Below are positions 16,586 to 25,114 of a stretch of 64,000 bases of DNA, piece by piece (the stretch's first letter is position 1; the number at the start of each line of letters is the position of its first letter). The DNA is from UBA1672 sp050633645 (lineage in GTDB: Bacteria > Pseudomonadota > Alphaproteobacteria > Micavibrionales > Micavibrionaceae): NCBI GenBank assembly GCA_050633645.1, contig JBOEGX010000002.1, forward strand, positions 434,001 through 498,000, read 5' to 3'. A program made the translations under genes and the position numbers. Below the pieces are notes generated by a model that saw nothing but the letters and a program-made list of their open reading frames with translations, did not search any database and was not told the DNA's origin.

Positions 16586-17950
16586 ATGATCCAGTTGAAA
16601 GAAAAAAATAATAACAATCAAAGCCAGAAGCCGAAGAGGAAATTCAGAAAATGGGTGTCTCGGATTATATTACTGTTCGTTCTTCTGTTCGTGTTCCCGT
16701 TTGTTGTGTTGTGTGCATTCCATTTGCATGATGAGGATTTAACAGAAGACGCTAAGGCGTTTTTTACATCGAGCGATATTGACCCTAATAAAAATTTCTT
16801 TGTTACATGGACGGGAATTCATGCTCCGCCTGAAGGAGATATGCGCTCATTCGGACAAGGTGTTTTTGACGGCAGTATCAATCGAAGGGATGTACAATTA
16901 TTGCGTTTTAACGATGATGACATCCCTTATAAACGTTATTGTGAGAGGCAGGATGAATATGAGTTATATAATCCTCATTATGAAGAAACAGCTTGCTACT
17001 CTGATGATGATATAAAGTTATTATTAGATAAAAATCAGAAAATAATTTCTCGGTTAGAGAGATTGTACGCTGAAACGGATCAGCTTAATGTGAATATGGG
17101 CGGACGTACAAATGTTGGTTACATATCATGGCAAGATGTAATTGCAATGCAGGGATTGTTATGCAGAAAATGGATAGGCCAATCCGAAAATGGTGAAGGG
17201 AAACAAGCGATTGAGTCGTGGGTAACAAGTACCCGCGCAATAAAATATATCATGAATGGGCAGTTAAACTTCGTTGATCAAACGATATTGCAAATAATTT
17301 ATTCAAGAAATATATACTGCATCCCGACAATTCTTGAAAAGGATACGTCTTTAATCAATACCTATGGCGACCAACTTATTGATATTTTAAATTTTAATTA
17401 TCTAGAGCAGCGGAACGTATTGAAGATGCTTCAGGCTCATGGCTCTTTTATGAAAGAGTTTGAAGTAAGTGATTCCTTTATATTGCGGTTTTTTTATCAG
17501 TCTAATCGCGCAAAAAATAAATATTATAACGGATCATTGGATATTCTTAATTTGTCCCGTGTCGCTCCATCTGACATTAATAGTGAAGCCTTAAAGCTCA
17601 AAAAGAAATATGAATGCTCTATATATCAAGCTTCTAATTGCTTGCTGTATAGTCTAATCCTTAATAGATATTTCTTAAAATTTGAGCAAGATGGAGAAAT
17701 GTTTTTGAGTGCTGCAATGACTACTGCACAACAAAAAGCTACGGTGTTATGGATTAAGGCACATATGCAAAATATATCTCAGGACGAGATCGCAGGCTTT
17801 TTACAAAACACATCCTCCGAGCTGTTTGATCCGATCAGTAATCAGCCATTCTATTGGGATGAAGAAAGAAAAAGCATCTATCATAATATTTATTATATCG
17901 AGGATGGAACACATCAACAAAGAGATCTTGTTTATTATAAAAATGATTAA
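16586..17950 (+). CDS. Membrane-anchored protein of unknown function
   Basis: 454 residues. A basic, Asn/Lys-rich N-terminus of about 23 residues is followed by one hydrophobic helix (about 24-45). The remaining ~400 residues, probably periplasmic, are Tyr-, Asp- and Asn-rich with several cysteines (for example CYSDD, LLCRKW, KYECSIYQASNCLL) that could form disulfides. I recognise no domain. The gene is AT-rich compared with secB and fxsA on either side, lies on the opposite strand, and its stop codon directly abuts the fxsA stop, so it looks inserted into the secB-fxsA pair. Confidence 0.7.
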   Translation: MIQLKEKNNNNQSQKPKRKFRKWVSRIILLFVLLFVFPFVVLCAFHLHDEDLTEDAKAFFTSSDIDPNKNFFVTWTGIHAPPEGDMRSFGQGVFDGSINRRDVQLLRFNDDDIPYKRYCERQDEYELYNPHYEETACYSDDDIKLLLDKNQKIISRLERLYAETDQLNVNMGGRTNVGYISWQDVIAMQGLLCRKWIGQSENGEGKQAIESWVTSTRAIKYIMNGQLNFVDQTILQIIYSRNIYCIPTILEKDTSLINTYGDQLIDILNFNYLEQRNVLKMLQAHGSFMKEFEVSDSFILRFFYQSNRAKNKYYNGSLDILNLSRVAPSDINSEALKLKKKYECSIYQASNCLLYSLILNRYFLKFEQDGEMFLSAAMTTAQQKATVLWIKAHMQNISQDEIAGFLQNTSSELFDPISNQPFYWDEERKSIYHNIYYIEDGTHQQRDLVYYKND

Positions 17951-18415
17951 TTAGCCGTCCTTATCAATCGTTTCATATTCGACATCGATAATATCGGGGT
18001 CGTTGGGTTGGTGGTGATGCCGTGTGTCATGAAATTCTGTATATTCGGCGTTAAAGCCCCCTGCGCTGAACTTCGCGCTTTTCGAAAGTTTCTCACGAAG
18101 CGCATTACGCACCGCAGGGATAAGCAGAGCAAAGCCAAGGGCATCAGTGATAAAGCCAGGAGTGATAAGCATCGCCCCCGCCGCGACAAGGCATAACCCA
18201 TCAAATAACTCCTTGGTGGGCATGCCGCCGCTTCGCATGGTGTTTTGCGCCGCCATCATGGTTTGCATTCCTTGATATTTCACAATCGCACCGCCCAAAA
18301 TCGCCGTGATAAGCGCCATAAGAAGCGCCGTGCCAAGGCCTATATGCTCGCTCACCTGCATAAAGACAAGAACCTCGCCCAGGGGAATAAGAATGAAGAT
18401 AATCAAAAAAGGCAT
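17951..18415 (-). CDS. fxsA: FxsA-family membrane protein
   Basis: 154 residues. Three to four hydrophobic segments are visible: residues 1-20 (FLIIFILIPLGEVLVFMQV), 28-45 (GTALLMALITAILGGAIV), and 75-105 (LFDGLCLVAAGAMLITPGFITDALGFALLIPAVR). The last contains the family's LLLxPGFxTDxxG-like signature. The cytoplasmic tail is acidic. FxsA is an inner-membrane protein known for affecting phage T7 exclusion in E. coli when overproduced; its normal role is unknown. In alphaproteobacteria it is commonly found between secB and the Tim44-like gene, which is nearly the case here. Confidence 0.9.
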   Translation of the reverse strand: MPFLIIFILIPLGEVLVFMQVSEHIGLGTALLMALITAILGGAIVKYQGMQTMMAAQNTMRSGGMPTKELFDGLCLVAAGAMLITPGFITDALGFALLIPAVRNALREKLSKSAKFSAGGFNAEYTEFHDTRHHHQPNDPDIIDVEYETIDKDG

Positions 18416-18448
18416 GGTTTTCGGCCTGTTTGTTACAAGAACACCATC

Positions 18449-18474
18449 TTTACCACATTAAAAACGGTGGTAAA
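18449..18474. promoter_or_regulatory. Inverted repeat between fxsA and the Tim44-domain gene
   Basis: TTTACCAC (18449-18456) and GTGGTAAA (18467-18474) are perfect 8-base arms with a 10-base spacer, located in the divergent gap. It could be an operator shared by the two genes; no T-tract supports a terminator. Confidence 0.35.
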
Positions 18475-18533
18475 ATGGCTTTATTGCCTGTATGAATGGA
18501 AACATTAAAAAAATAAGGAAGGTCTGTAAACCA

Positions 18534-19253
18534 GTGACAGCAGAATTAATGATATACGCGATTATCGCCGCAGGTTTGATTTTTTGGCTCCGCAGTATCT
18601 TGGGTACGCGCGGCGAAGACGACGCGCAGCGCCCCGCCATCCGTCTTGAATTGGACGATAGTGGTAAGGTCGTGAATTTGGACGCGGTGGAAAAAGAACT
18701 TGATAAATCCGCCTTGGTGGCCGAGCTTGCCGAAACGCCAAAAGATAATATGTCGATTGCAGATAAATCGGTTGAAACCACATTGGTTGATATCGCAAAA
18801 ATTGACCGCGAATTTGATGTTTATAAATTCCTGCGCGCGACGCAAGATGCGTTTGTATTTATCGTTGAATCCTTCGCCGATGGCGACCGCGAAACATTGA
18901 AAGACTTACTGGGTGAGGGCGTGTTCAAGGCGTTTGACGGCGCAATCGCCGCGCGTGAAAAGGCGGGCGAAACCATGATGGCGGAAATTCAATCTATCCA
19001 AAAATCTGAAATTTGTGAGGCGCGTTTAGAGGGCAAAACCGCCCTTATCACGGTTCGTTTCTGGGCAGAGGAAGTATCCGTAACCAAGGATGACAACGGT
19101 GAAATCGTAGCCGGACACCCTGACAAGCCGACTAAAATGCGCGATGTTTGGACATTCTCTCGTGATCTAAAATCCCGTGATCCGCGCTGGTTCGTTGTTG
19201 AAACCCGTGAAGACGGCGAAGGCGATCATGAGAATATCCCGAACACGCATTAA
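18534..19253 (+). CDS. Tim44/TimA-domain membrane-anchored protein
   Basis: About 239 residues from a GTG at 18534. The frame is open from an ATG at 18492, but only the GTG has a strong ribosome-binding site (AAGGAAGG, 18515-18522), and it begins right at the membrane helix, as relatives do. Residues about 5-20 form a single N-terminal helix (MIYAIIAAGLIFWL); a Tim44-like domain covers the last ~140 residues (KFLRATQDAFVFIVESFADGD, then WTFSRDLKSRDPRWFVVET). Bacterial Tim44 proteins are inner-membrane-anchored and related to the mitochondrial import motor adaptor; their bacterial role is unclear. The fxsA and mltA neighbourhood is typical of alphaproteobacteria. Confidence 0.9.
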   Translation: MTAELMIYAIIAAGLIFWLRSILGTRGEDDAQRPAIRLELDDSGKVVNLDAVEKELDKSALVAELAETPKDNMSIADKSVETTLVDIAKIDREFDVYKFLRATQDAFVFIVESFADGDRETLKDLLGEGVFKAFDGAIAAREKAGETMMAEIQSIQKSEICEARLEGKTALITVRFWAEEVSVTKDDNGEIVAGHPDKPTKMRDVWTFSRDLKSRDPRWFVVETREDGEGDHENIPNTH

Positions 19254-19951
19254 ACGGCGGAATCTTTGATTCGGCGTTCTTGACGCCTTTCGTTTGCAAG
19301 TCGAAACTTTTCGGGTTCAGTATATATCTTTTCGAGTAGAAGGTAGGTGAAATCCAATAAGTCTTCGGCTTCATCTTGCGTTAGCGTTCCATCATGAGCC
19401 CCATCATTACCATCTTGTCTTATGCATTCTGACATTTGTTCAAGATGCCCTTTGGGCAGGATACCTTGTTGAAAAATCCACTCTAATCTTGGTGCAAGGT
19501 AATTTCGTACACGCTTGTTCAGACCTTCTATTGGAGCTTCTGCTGTGGGCAATAATGTTTTTGTTGCAAGATCAACGCACAGCCTAAACATCGCTGCGGC
19601 GGCATTCGGGCAATTACCAGAAAAAGACTCGCTGCCTTCAATAAATGCCTTTTTTATGTTTTCAGGTAGGTGTTCAGGTGGTTTTTTGCATGATGTATTT
19701 CGAATGTTTACATGTCCTTGAATACAAACATAATTATTAAGGCTGTTGGAGATATCCATAATTTGGTGTTTATAATCATAACTATCTAACGAAAAGCCAT
19801 GAACGAACATTTCAAAGATAGTCCCTTTAGAACAATTTTTGCATACGCTGTACGCTTCACAAATTAAACCATCAATTTTTTGCAAGGCAAAGACATCAAA
19901 GGTATGTTTTTTAGCATCACAACGTGGGCAGTCAGCAACTAACTCTGGCAT
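19250..19951 (-). CDS. DUF4145 domain protein with N-terminal zinc-ribbon cysteines
   Basis: 233 residues. The N-terminus has CPRC (about 8-11) and CKNC (about 37-40), a zinc-ribbon pattern. The C-terminal half is DUF4145: RLCVDLATKTLLP, LNKRVRNYLAP..., ILPKGHLEQMSECIRQDGNDGAHDGTLTQDEAEDLLDFTYLLLEKIYTEPEK, with the family's GN-x-x-AH signature. DUF4145 proteins are accessory genes of unknown function, sometimes near restriction or other defence genes; none are seen here. The gene overlaps the Tim44 gene stop by four bases and separates it from its usual partner mltA, so it is probably an insertion. Confidence 0.85.
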   Translation of the reverse strand: MPELVADCPRCDAKKHTFDVFALQKIDGLICEAYSVCKNCSKGTIFEMFVHGFSLDSYDYKHQIMDISNSLNNYVCIQGHVNIRNTSCKKPPEHLPENIKKAFIEGSESFSGNCPNAAAAMFRLCVDLATKTLLPTAEAPIEGLNKRVRNYLAPRLEWIFQQGILPKGHLEQMSECIRQDGNDGAHDGTLTQDEAEDLLDFTYLLLEKIYTEPEKFRLANERRQERRIKDSAV

Positions 19952-19999
19952 TTATTAAATCCTTATTTAAAGTATGAGAATATTTTAGGGGATTCGTTT

Positions 20000-21205
20000 A
20001 TGGTAATCAATAAGAACAAAACAACTATAACTTTAGCGACTTTTGTTTGTTTGTTTTTAGTCGCCTGCGAGGAGGAGCAAGCCACGCCTGTTCCACCGCC
20101 AGAACCCGTACCCGTGCAAATCGAAGAACCCGCGCCGCCGCAAATGATATTGGAGGAGGTCGGCTTTGACGCTCTACCCGATTGGGGGAGTGATGATTTC
20201 AAAACCTTCATCCCCGCCTTTGAAAAATCATGTAACCGTATAAAAAACATCCCCGCCGAGCGCCCTTTCGGCGCGTTAGAGATGGCGGGCACGTACAAAG
20301 ATTGGCAAGCAATTTGTGAAAAATTTAAAACAGAAAATCAGGACGTAAAAACTTTCATCGAAGCAAATTTCACGCCCTATGAGGTGCGCGAAGATGACGA
20401 AGCGGTTGGCCTGTTCACGGGATATTACGAGGCCGCGCTGAAAGGCTCGACCGCGCGCTCGGACACGTACAACGTCCCCTTGCATAAACGCCCCGATGAT
20501 CTGGTGATGGTGGATTTGGGGCAGTTCAGGGAAGAGCTGAAAGGTCAACGCATCGCAGGGCGCGTGAAGGGTGGCAACCTTAAACCGTATGAGAGCCGCG
20601 AAGACATCGTATCAGGCAACTGGCCGCATGATGATGAAGTTCTGGTCTGGGTTGATAACGCCGTGGATGCGTTTTTCGTACAAATTCAGGGTTCAGGCAT
20701 TGTAACGTTGGATGATGGTGGCACGATGCGTATTGGCTATGCGGGGCAAAATGGGCATCCCTATTACGCCATCGGGCGGGAGCTTATAAAGCGCGAACAT
20801 CTGACCAAGGAAAACGTATCAATGCAAAGCATCCGTGCGTGGCTATCGGATAATCCGGGCGGCGCGGATGAGGTGATGAACACCAATAAATCCTATGTCT
20901 TTTTTCATGAGATCAATGGAGAGGGTCCAATCGGCGCGCAAGGCGTTGCTCTGACAGCCGGGCGCTCTCTCGCGGTGGATCGCACGAAAATCTCCTACGG
21001 CGTACCGCTCTGGGTGGATATTGAAAAACCGGTGGAGGAAGCCAACGACATCCGCCGCATGATGATCGCCCAAGACACCGGCGGCGCAATCATCGGCGCA
21101 GTGCGCGGCGATGTGTTCTGGGGCTATGGCGACATCGCCGAAGACATGGCAGGAAAGATGAAATCAAAGGGACAGTACTGGGTTTTGTTGCCGAGGAAGA
21201 ATTAA
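20000..21205 (+). CDS. mltA: Membrane-bound lytic murein transglycosylase A
   Basis: 401 residues. It cleaves peptidoglycan glycan strands, forming 1,6-anhydro-muramyl ends. The signal peptide ends in the lipobox LVA-C (Cys at about 23), so the mature enzyme is probably tethered to the outer membrane. The mature N-terminus is Pro/Glu-rich. MltA signatures include LFTGYYEAALKGS, VDAFFVQIQGSGIV, RIGYAGQNGHPYYAIGRELI and the 3D domain with the catalytic-region AQDTGGAIIGAVRGDVFWGYG near the C-terminus. Complete length and motifs suggest an active enzyme. Confidence 0.95.
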   Translation: MVINKNKTTITLATFVCLFLVACEEEQATPVPPPEPVPVQIEEPAPPQMILEEVGFDALPDWGSDDFKTFIPAFEKSCNRIKNIPAERPFGALEMAGTYKDWQAICEKFKTENQDVKTFIEANFTPYEVREDDEAVGLFTGYYEAALKGSTARSDTYNVPLHKRPDDLVMVDLGQFREELKGQRIAGRVKGGNLKPYESREDIVSGNWPHDDEVLVWVDNAVDAFFVQIQGSGIVTLDDGGTMRIGYAGQNGHPYYAIGRELIKREHLTKENVSMQSIRAWLSDNPGGADEVMNTNKSYVFFHEINGEGPIGAQGVALTAGRSLAVDRTKISYGVPLWVDIEKPVEEANDIRRMMIAQDTGGAIIGAVRGDVFWGYGDIAEDMAGKMKSKGQYWVLLPRKN

Positions 21206-21206
21206 C

Positions 21207-22151
21207 ATGAGAATTTTAAAAGAAAATGATAGTTCTACAAAATGGATTATTTTGACTACGCTCACAGGAGTATTTGTTTTAACAGCACGTTTTTTATTGT
21301 CTTCAGGGACATTTCATACAGGATTACTATATATCGCAGTGCCTTACTGTCTTTCATTGTGTTTGTATTATTTAACACCATACAAAAAAGCAGAAACATG
21401 GACACGTCGCTTTTGGAATAATTTAAGAAGTTGCCTTATTGTCATACTGGCTGCTTCAATGTTTTTACTGGAAGGCTATGTATGCTTAATTATGGCAATG
21501 CCTTTGTTTTTGATTGTCGTTGTATTTGCATTTTTCACAAATTTAATTTGGAATACTCACGGAAAAAATTCACCCAAATCTTATCTATTACCTGCTGCAA
21601 TAATTATTGCTTCATTAGAGGGGACGACGCCTGAGTTTACATTCAATAGATATAATGAAGTCTCATATACTCAAGTTGTTGATCTGGATATTGATACGAT
21701 TAAGGAAAAAATTGAAAGTCCTGTACAGTTTCAAGGTAAAAGGCATTGGATACTCACGGTATTTCCAATGCCTACTTACGTAGGAACAGTGGATTTGGCG
21801 AAAGGCCAAGTTCGAAAATACGATTTTGTTTATCATCGTTGGTTTGTAACAAATACTAAGGTTGGAAGCGTTGATGTTATTTTTGAAAAAGTTAGTGATA
21901 GGCATATCAAAACAAAAATTAAGGATACTAGTTATATCAAGGGTTATATGGCATTGCATGGCACTGAATTCAAGCTTGACCCGATCAACGATAACCAAAC
22001 AAAAGTAACCTTAACTGTTTCGTTTGATCGTACGCTTGATCCTATATGGTATTATCAACCTCTTGAACGTTTTGCGGTTGAAAAAGGTATAAAATATTTT
22101 TTGAGCGAAGTATTAAGCAAAAAGAACGGGGAGCAAGCTCATGACACATGA
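21207..22151 (+). CDS. Membrane protein with C-terminal SRPBCC-like soluble domain
   Basis: 314 residues. About five hydrophobic segments cover residues 10-140. The last ~160 residues are soluble and strand-rich (HWILTVFPMPTYVGTVDLAKGQVRKYDFVYHRWFV...). This suggests a polyketide-cyclase/SRPBCC-like ligand-binding fold, which is my inference. The gene is AT-rich, starts two bases after mltA and overlaps the next gene by 11 bases, so the three are probably read as one transcript. Function unknown; pairing with a DUF4166 protein is the best clue. Confidence 0.65.
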   Translation: MRILKENDSSTKWIILTTLTGVFVLTARFLLSSGTFHTGLLYIAVPYCLSLCLYYLTPYKKAETWTRRFWNNLRSCLIVILAASMFLLEGYVCLIMAMPLFLIVVVFAFFTNLIWNTHGKNSPKSYLLPAAIIIASLEGTTPEFTFNRYNEVSYTQVVDLDIDTIKEKIESPVQFQGKRHWILTVFPMPTYVGTVDLAKGQVRKYDFVYHRWFVTNTKVGSVDVIFEKVSDRHIKTKIKDTSYIKGYMALHGTEFKLDPINDNQTKVTLTVSFDRTLDPIWYYQPLERFAVEKGIKYFLSEVLSKKNGEQAHDT

Positions 22152-22815
22152 TATAGCGATTTTGAGCGGAGATTTTGAGTATGGTGAACACGAAGATAAG
22201 CCGACATTTTCACCACAGGATTTTCGTTCTGAGGTTATAGGTGGTTGGAGTAATGTTTATTTACCTGTTCGAGAGCGAATGGATAGACTTTTGACATCTT
22301 CAAAACCTGTTATATTTCAAGGTGATGGGTGCGTGAAGCGTTCAAAGATAGGTTGGCTATTTGCACATGGCTCCAAAGTTTTAGGTACGCCATTGGTCTG
22401 TAAATCTGGTGAAAATGTGAAAACAGTTGTGACCGTAGCGCCAACAAAGAACGGCCTCCGTTGTTGGCATAGACTGTTTGTTTTCTCTGATGGATATAAG
22501 CAACTTGTTCAAACGTCGAAAGTTATAGACGGTAAACTTGGGTTTATTGATGCGGTCGGTGCTGAGGGTGAAAAACGTTTGGCTACTAAAATGCGGGTCT
22601 GGGCAAATGGAAAAAGCTTATTTTTTGAAAGCACAATGTATCTTTTGCGATTTAAATATTTGAACATACGGATACCATCAATATTAACGCCCGGAACTTT
22701 GTTTGCAGAACACAGAGACCTAGGGGATGGTCACTTTAGATATATTTTGAAATTTACGCACCCAATTTGGGGAGAGACTTTTTATCAAGATGGTGTGTTT
22801 AAGATGATGGATTAG
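22141..22815 (+). CDS. DUF4166 domain protein
   Basis: 224 residues, soluble. The family pattern is visible throughout: an N-terminal 'Leu-Pro-x-x-x-R' helix (YLPVRERMDRL), a VIFQGDGCVKRSK strand, CWHRLFVFSDG, LFFESTMYLLRF and a C-terminal HRDLGDGHFRYILKFTHPIWGETFYQDGVF. DUF4166 proteins have no established activity; they often lie next to saccharopine-dehydrogenase-like or SRPBCC proteins. The 11-base overlap with the preceding membrane protein suggests coupled translation and joint function. Confidence 0.8.
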   Translation: MTHDIAILSGDFEYGEHEDKPTFSPQDFRSEVIGGWSNVYLPVRERMDRLLTSSKPVIFQGDGCVKRSKIGWLFAHGSKVLGTPLVCKSGENVKTVVTVAPTKNGLRCWHRLFVFSDGYKQLVQTSKVIDGKLGFIDAVGAEGEKRLATKMRVWANGKSLFFESTMYLLRFKYLNIRIPSILTPGTLFAEHRDLGDGHFRYILKFTHPIWGETFYQDGVFKMMD

Positions 22816-22845
22816 TTATCCAGTCATCCTTATTATAATATGATG

Positions 22846-23400
22846 TTAGTCATATATAAAGTCCTTCAAAAACTCTAATGACAAGCAATATTTATCCATA
22901 ATGTCTTTTGCACATGGCATATTTTGCACAGGTAAGTCGCCGACACTAAAATATTTGATTTTACTATTTTTTACTGGAAAGCTTTTTGTTTTATGCCACC
23001 CTACAAAGACTCCTAATTTTATAATTTTTCCTGTCTCATCATCCTTAATTATTGCATACGCAGTAAACGCACCTGATCCAGGATAGGTCGAAACAGACAA
23101 AACAGAACCATTACGCACCTCACCATTACAATAAACAAGAATTCTCGCTATGTGATTTTTTATATCGTAAAAACACGTTACGGCGAATATAAGAGCCGTT
23201 ATTAGAATGATAACAAATGCCACAGTAAGATCTGAAATTAATAAAAAAATCAAAAGAGCACTACTCATCCATAGGCATATATACAGAAGCACATTAGCAT
23301 TTATTGTAGAAAACAAAATTTTCTCATTTAAATCATCCTTCGCACGCAAATCTGCGACGGCTTCTTTCAATTCTCTCGGATAAAATATTTCTGTAACCAT
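22846..23400 (-). CDS. Two-helix membrane protein of unknown function
   Basis: 184 residues. Two adjacent hydrophobic helices (about 36-60 and 62-84) follow a charged N-terminus. The C-terminal ~100 residues are soluble and strand-rich (ILVYCNGEVRNGSVLSVS, GAFTAYAIIKDDETGKIIKLGVFVGW), reminiscent of small domains that follow a membrane anchor, but I recognise no family. GGGGAG precedes the ATG. It is AT-rich, transcribed toward the DUF4166 gene, and lies beside the manC relic at the edge of the glycan cluster. Confidence 0.6.
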   Translation of the reverse strand: MVTEIFYPRELKEAVADLRAKDDLNEKILFSTINANVLLYICLWMSSALLIFLLISDLTVAFVIILITALIFAVTCFYDIKNHIARILVYCNGEVRNGSVLSVSTYPGSGAFTAYAIIKDDETGKIIKLGVFVGWHKTKSFPVKNSKIKYFSVGDLPVQNMPCAKDIMDKYCLSLEFLKDFIYD

Positions 23401-23430
23401 TCCAGCACTGCTCCCCTAACTGAAATCATC

Positions 23431-23577
23431 TCAAACCCGCCCGTACCGATCCTCATAACGAATAATATCATCTTCGCCTAAATAATCGCCCGTTTGCACC
23501 TCTATAATTTCGAGCGGTTGATCCCCCGCATTTTCAAGCGCGTGCACGCACCCGATTGGGATAAAAACGGATTCATA
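23431..23577 (-). pseudogene. Relic of a second manC gene (C-terminal 48 residues only)
   Basis: On the minus strand a 48-codon frame ending in TGA reads like the end of mannose-1-phosphate guanylyltransferase/isomerase: PIGCVHALEN, LEIIEVQTG, GEDDIIR, EDRYGRV. It matches the intact manC at 23711-25114 in 38 of 48 residues by my count. Upstream of this the homology stops abruptly and stop codons follow, so the rest of the gene is gone. DNA identity is clearly lower than protein identity, so this is an older paralog, not a fresh duplication. It faces away from the intact gene. Confidence 0.85.
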
Positions 23578-23613
23578 ATTATTAGATTCAATATATCAGC
23601 AAGAAAATGATTG

Positions 23614-23641
23614 TTGCCAATAATTAAACAGAACACATAAT
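23614..23641 (+). promoter_or_regulatory. Possible manC promoter
   Basis: TTGCCA (23614-23619) and CATAAT (23636-23641) are 16 bases apart, each one mismatch from the consensus. Transcription would start about 60 bases before the manC ATG, upstream of the dyad at 23660-23687. Confidence 0.45.
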
Positions 23642-23659
23642 GTTGATATGCCTGCGGTT

Positions 23660-23687
23660 CGTGATATTGTAAAATACAAATATCACG
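23660..23687. promoter_or_regulatory. Strong dyad in the manC leader
   Basis: CGTGATA-TTGTA (23660-23671) pairs with TACAA-A-TATCACG (23675-23687): twelve paired bases, one bulged A and a 3-base loop. It ends 23 bases before the manC start codon. No T-tract follows, so a regulator-binding site or leader hairpin is more likely than a terminator. Confidence 0.55.
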
Positions 23688-23710
23688 GATGAATAAGGAT
23701 AAGAGTTCAG

Positions 23711-25114
23711 ATGATACCAATAATACTATCGGGCGGTTCAGGCACAAGGCTATGGCCATTATCTCGAGCGTTATATCCAAAACAATTTTTGCCACTGCAT
23801 TCTGAAAAAACGCTATTTCAGGAAACTGTCTCTAGGTTAAAAACACTTGGTTTAGATATCCCCGTTGTTGTTTGTAATCAAGACCACAGATTTATTGTTG
23901 CCGAAAATATGCAGGATTTGGGTTTTAAAGCGCAAAATATAATTTTAGAACCTGTTGGCAGGAATACTGCGCCCGCCATTGCGGCGGCGGCACTAATTGC
24001 TATAAAAAACAATGATGATCCAATATTGATGGTTCTGCCCGCAGACCATATTATAGGAGATGTAAAGGCGTTTCAGGCATCTATTGAAATTGCAAAATCT
24101 TATGCTGAAAAAGGGCATATGGTTACATTTGGTATTAAGCCAACCGAAGCGCATACGGGATACGGTTATATTGAACTGGGTGATTCGCTTGAAAAGAATG
24201 CAAATGAAATTTTAGAATTTAAAGAAAAGCCAGATACAAATACCGCAGAATCTTTTTTAAAAAGCGGTAATTATCTATGGAATAGTGGAATGTTCTGTTT
24301 TAGGGCATCCACCTATTTGGAAGAATTGGAAAAATATCAAGCAGGACTTTTAGATCATGTGCAAGCCGCCGTTGATGCTGCTGCCAATGATCTTGATTTC
24401 AATCGCTTAGAGAAAAGCGCATTTGAGAAATGCCCTGACATTGCGATTGATTATGCAGTCATGGAGCATACGAAAAAAGGCGTTGTCGTTGGATTGGACG
24501 CAAATTGGAGCGATATCGGCGCATGGGATTCTGTGTGGAATATTTCCGAGAAAGACGAAAACGGAAATGTGTGCAAAGGCGACGTCATTGCGGAAGATAG
24601 TACGGATAATTATATTTATAGCAAGGAAAAGCTGATCTCTGTATTGGGCGTCGATAATCTGGTGGTTATCGATACGCGAGATGCGTTATTGGTGGCTGAT
24701 AAAAATAAGGTTCAGGATATAAAGGTGATTGTTAATAAGCTCAAAAAAGAGGGGCGAAGAGAAGCGGTGCATCATAAAACAGTGTACCGTCCATGGGGGC
24801 ATTACACGTCAATATCTGAGGGGCAACGCCACCAAACCAAGCGAATTTCGGTTCGTGCTGGCGCAAAATTATCATTACAAAAGCATCATCATCGCTCAGA
24901 GCATTGGATTGTTGTTAAGGGGACAGCAAGGGTCACAAAAGGGGATGAGACCTTTATTCTGACTGAAAATGAATCCGTTTATCTGCCTATTGGTATCGTT
25001 CATGCATTAGAAAACCCAGGGAAAATCACCCTTGAGATTATCGAGGTGCAAACTGGAAGCTATCTTGGTGAAGATGATATAATCCGCCTTGAAGATCGCT
25101 ATGGCAGGGTTTAA
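23711..25114 (+). CDS. manC: Mannose-1-phosphate guanylyltransferase / mannose-6-phosphate isomerase
   Basis: 467 residues, the standard length of the bifunctional type. It makes GDP-mannose from mannose-1-phosphate and GTP, and the C-terminal cupin interconverts fructose-6-P and mannose-6-P. The pyrophosphorylase motif GGSGTRLWPLSRALYPKQF is at residues 8-26, then FKEKPD and NSGMFCFRA. The type II isomerase signature WGHYTSI...HQTKRI...LSLQKHHHRSEHWIVVKGTA lies after residue 355. It feeds gmd, whose end overlaps by four bases on the opposite strand. It is the first intact gene of the glycan cluster. Confidence 0.95.
   Translation: MIPIILSGGSGTRLWPLSRALYPKQFLPLHSEKTLFQETVSRLKTLGLDIPVVVCNQDHRFIVAENMQDLGFKAQNIILEPVGRNTAPAIAAAALIAIKNNDDPILMVLPADHIIGDVKAFQASIEIAKSYAEKGHMVTFGIKPTEAHTGYGYIELGDSLEKNANEILEFKEKPDTNTAESFLKSGNYLWNSGMFCFRASTYLEELEKYQAGLLDHVQAAVDAAANDLDFNRLEKSAFEKCPDIAIDYAVMEHTKKGVVVGLDANWSDIGAWDSVWNISEKDENGNVCKGDVIAEDSTDNYIYSKEKLISVLGVDNLVVIDTRDALLVADKNKVQDIKVIVNKLKKEGRREAVHHKTVYRPWGHYTSISEGQRHQTKRISVRAGAKLSLQKHHHRSEHWIVVKGTARVTKGDETFILTENESVYLPIGIVHALENPGKITLEIIEVQTGSYLGEDDIIRLEDRYGRV

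Noticed and set aside
23502..23795. Minus-strand 97-residue frame over the manC promoter region
   Set aside because: It overlaps the manC start antisense and is out of frame with the manC relic; no recognisable protein.
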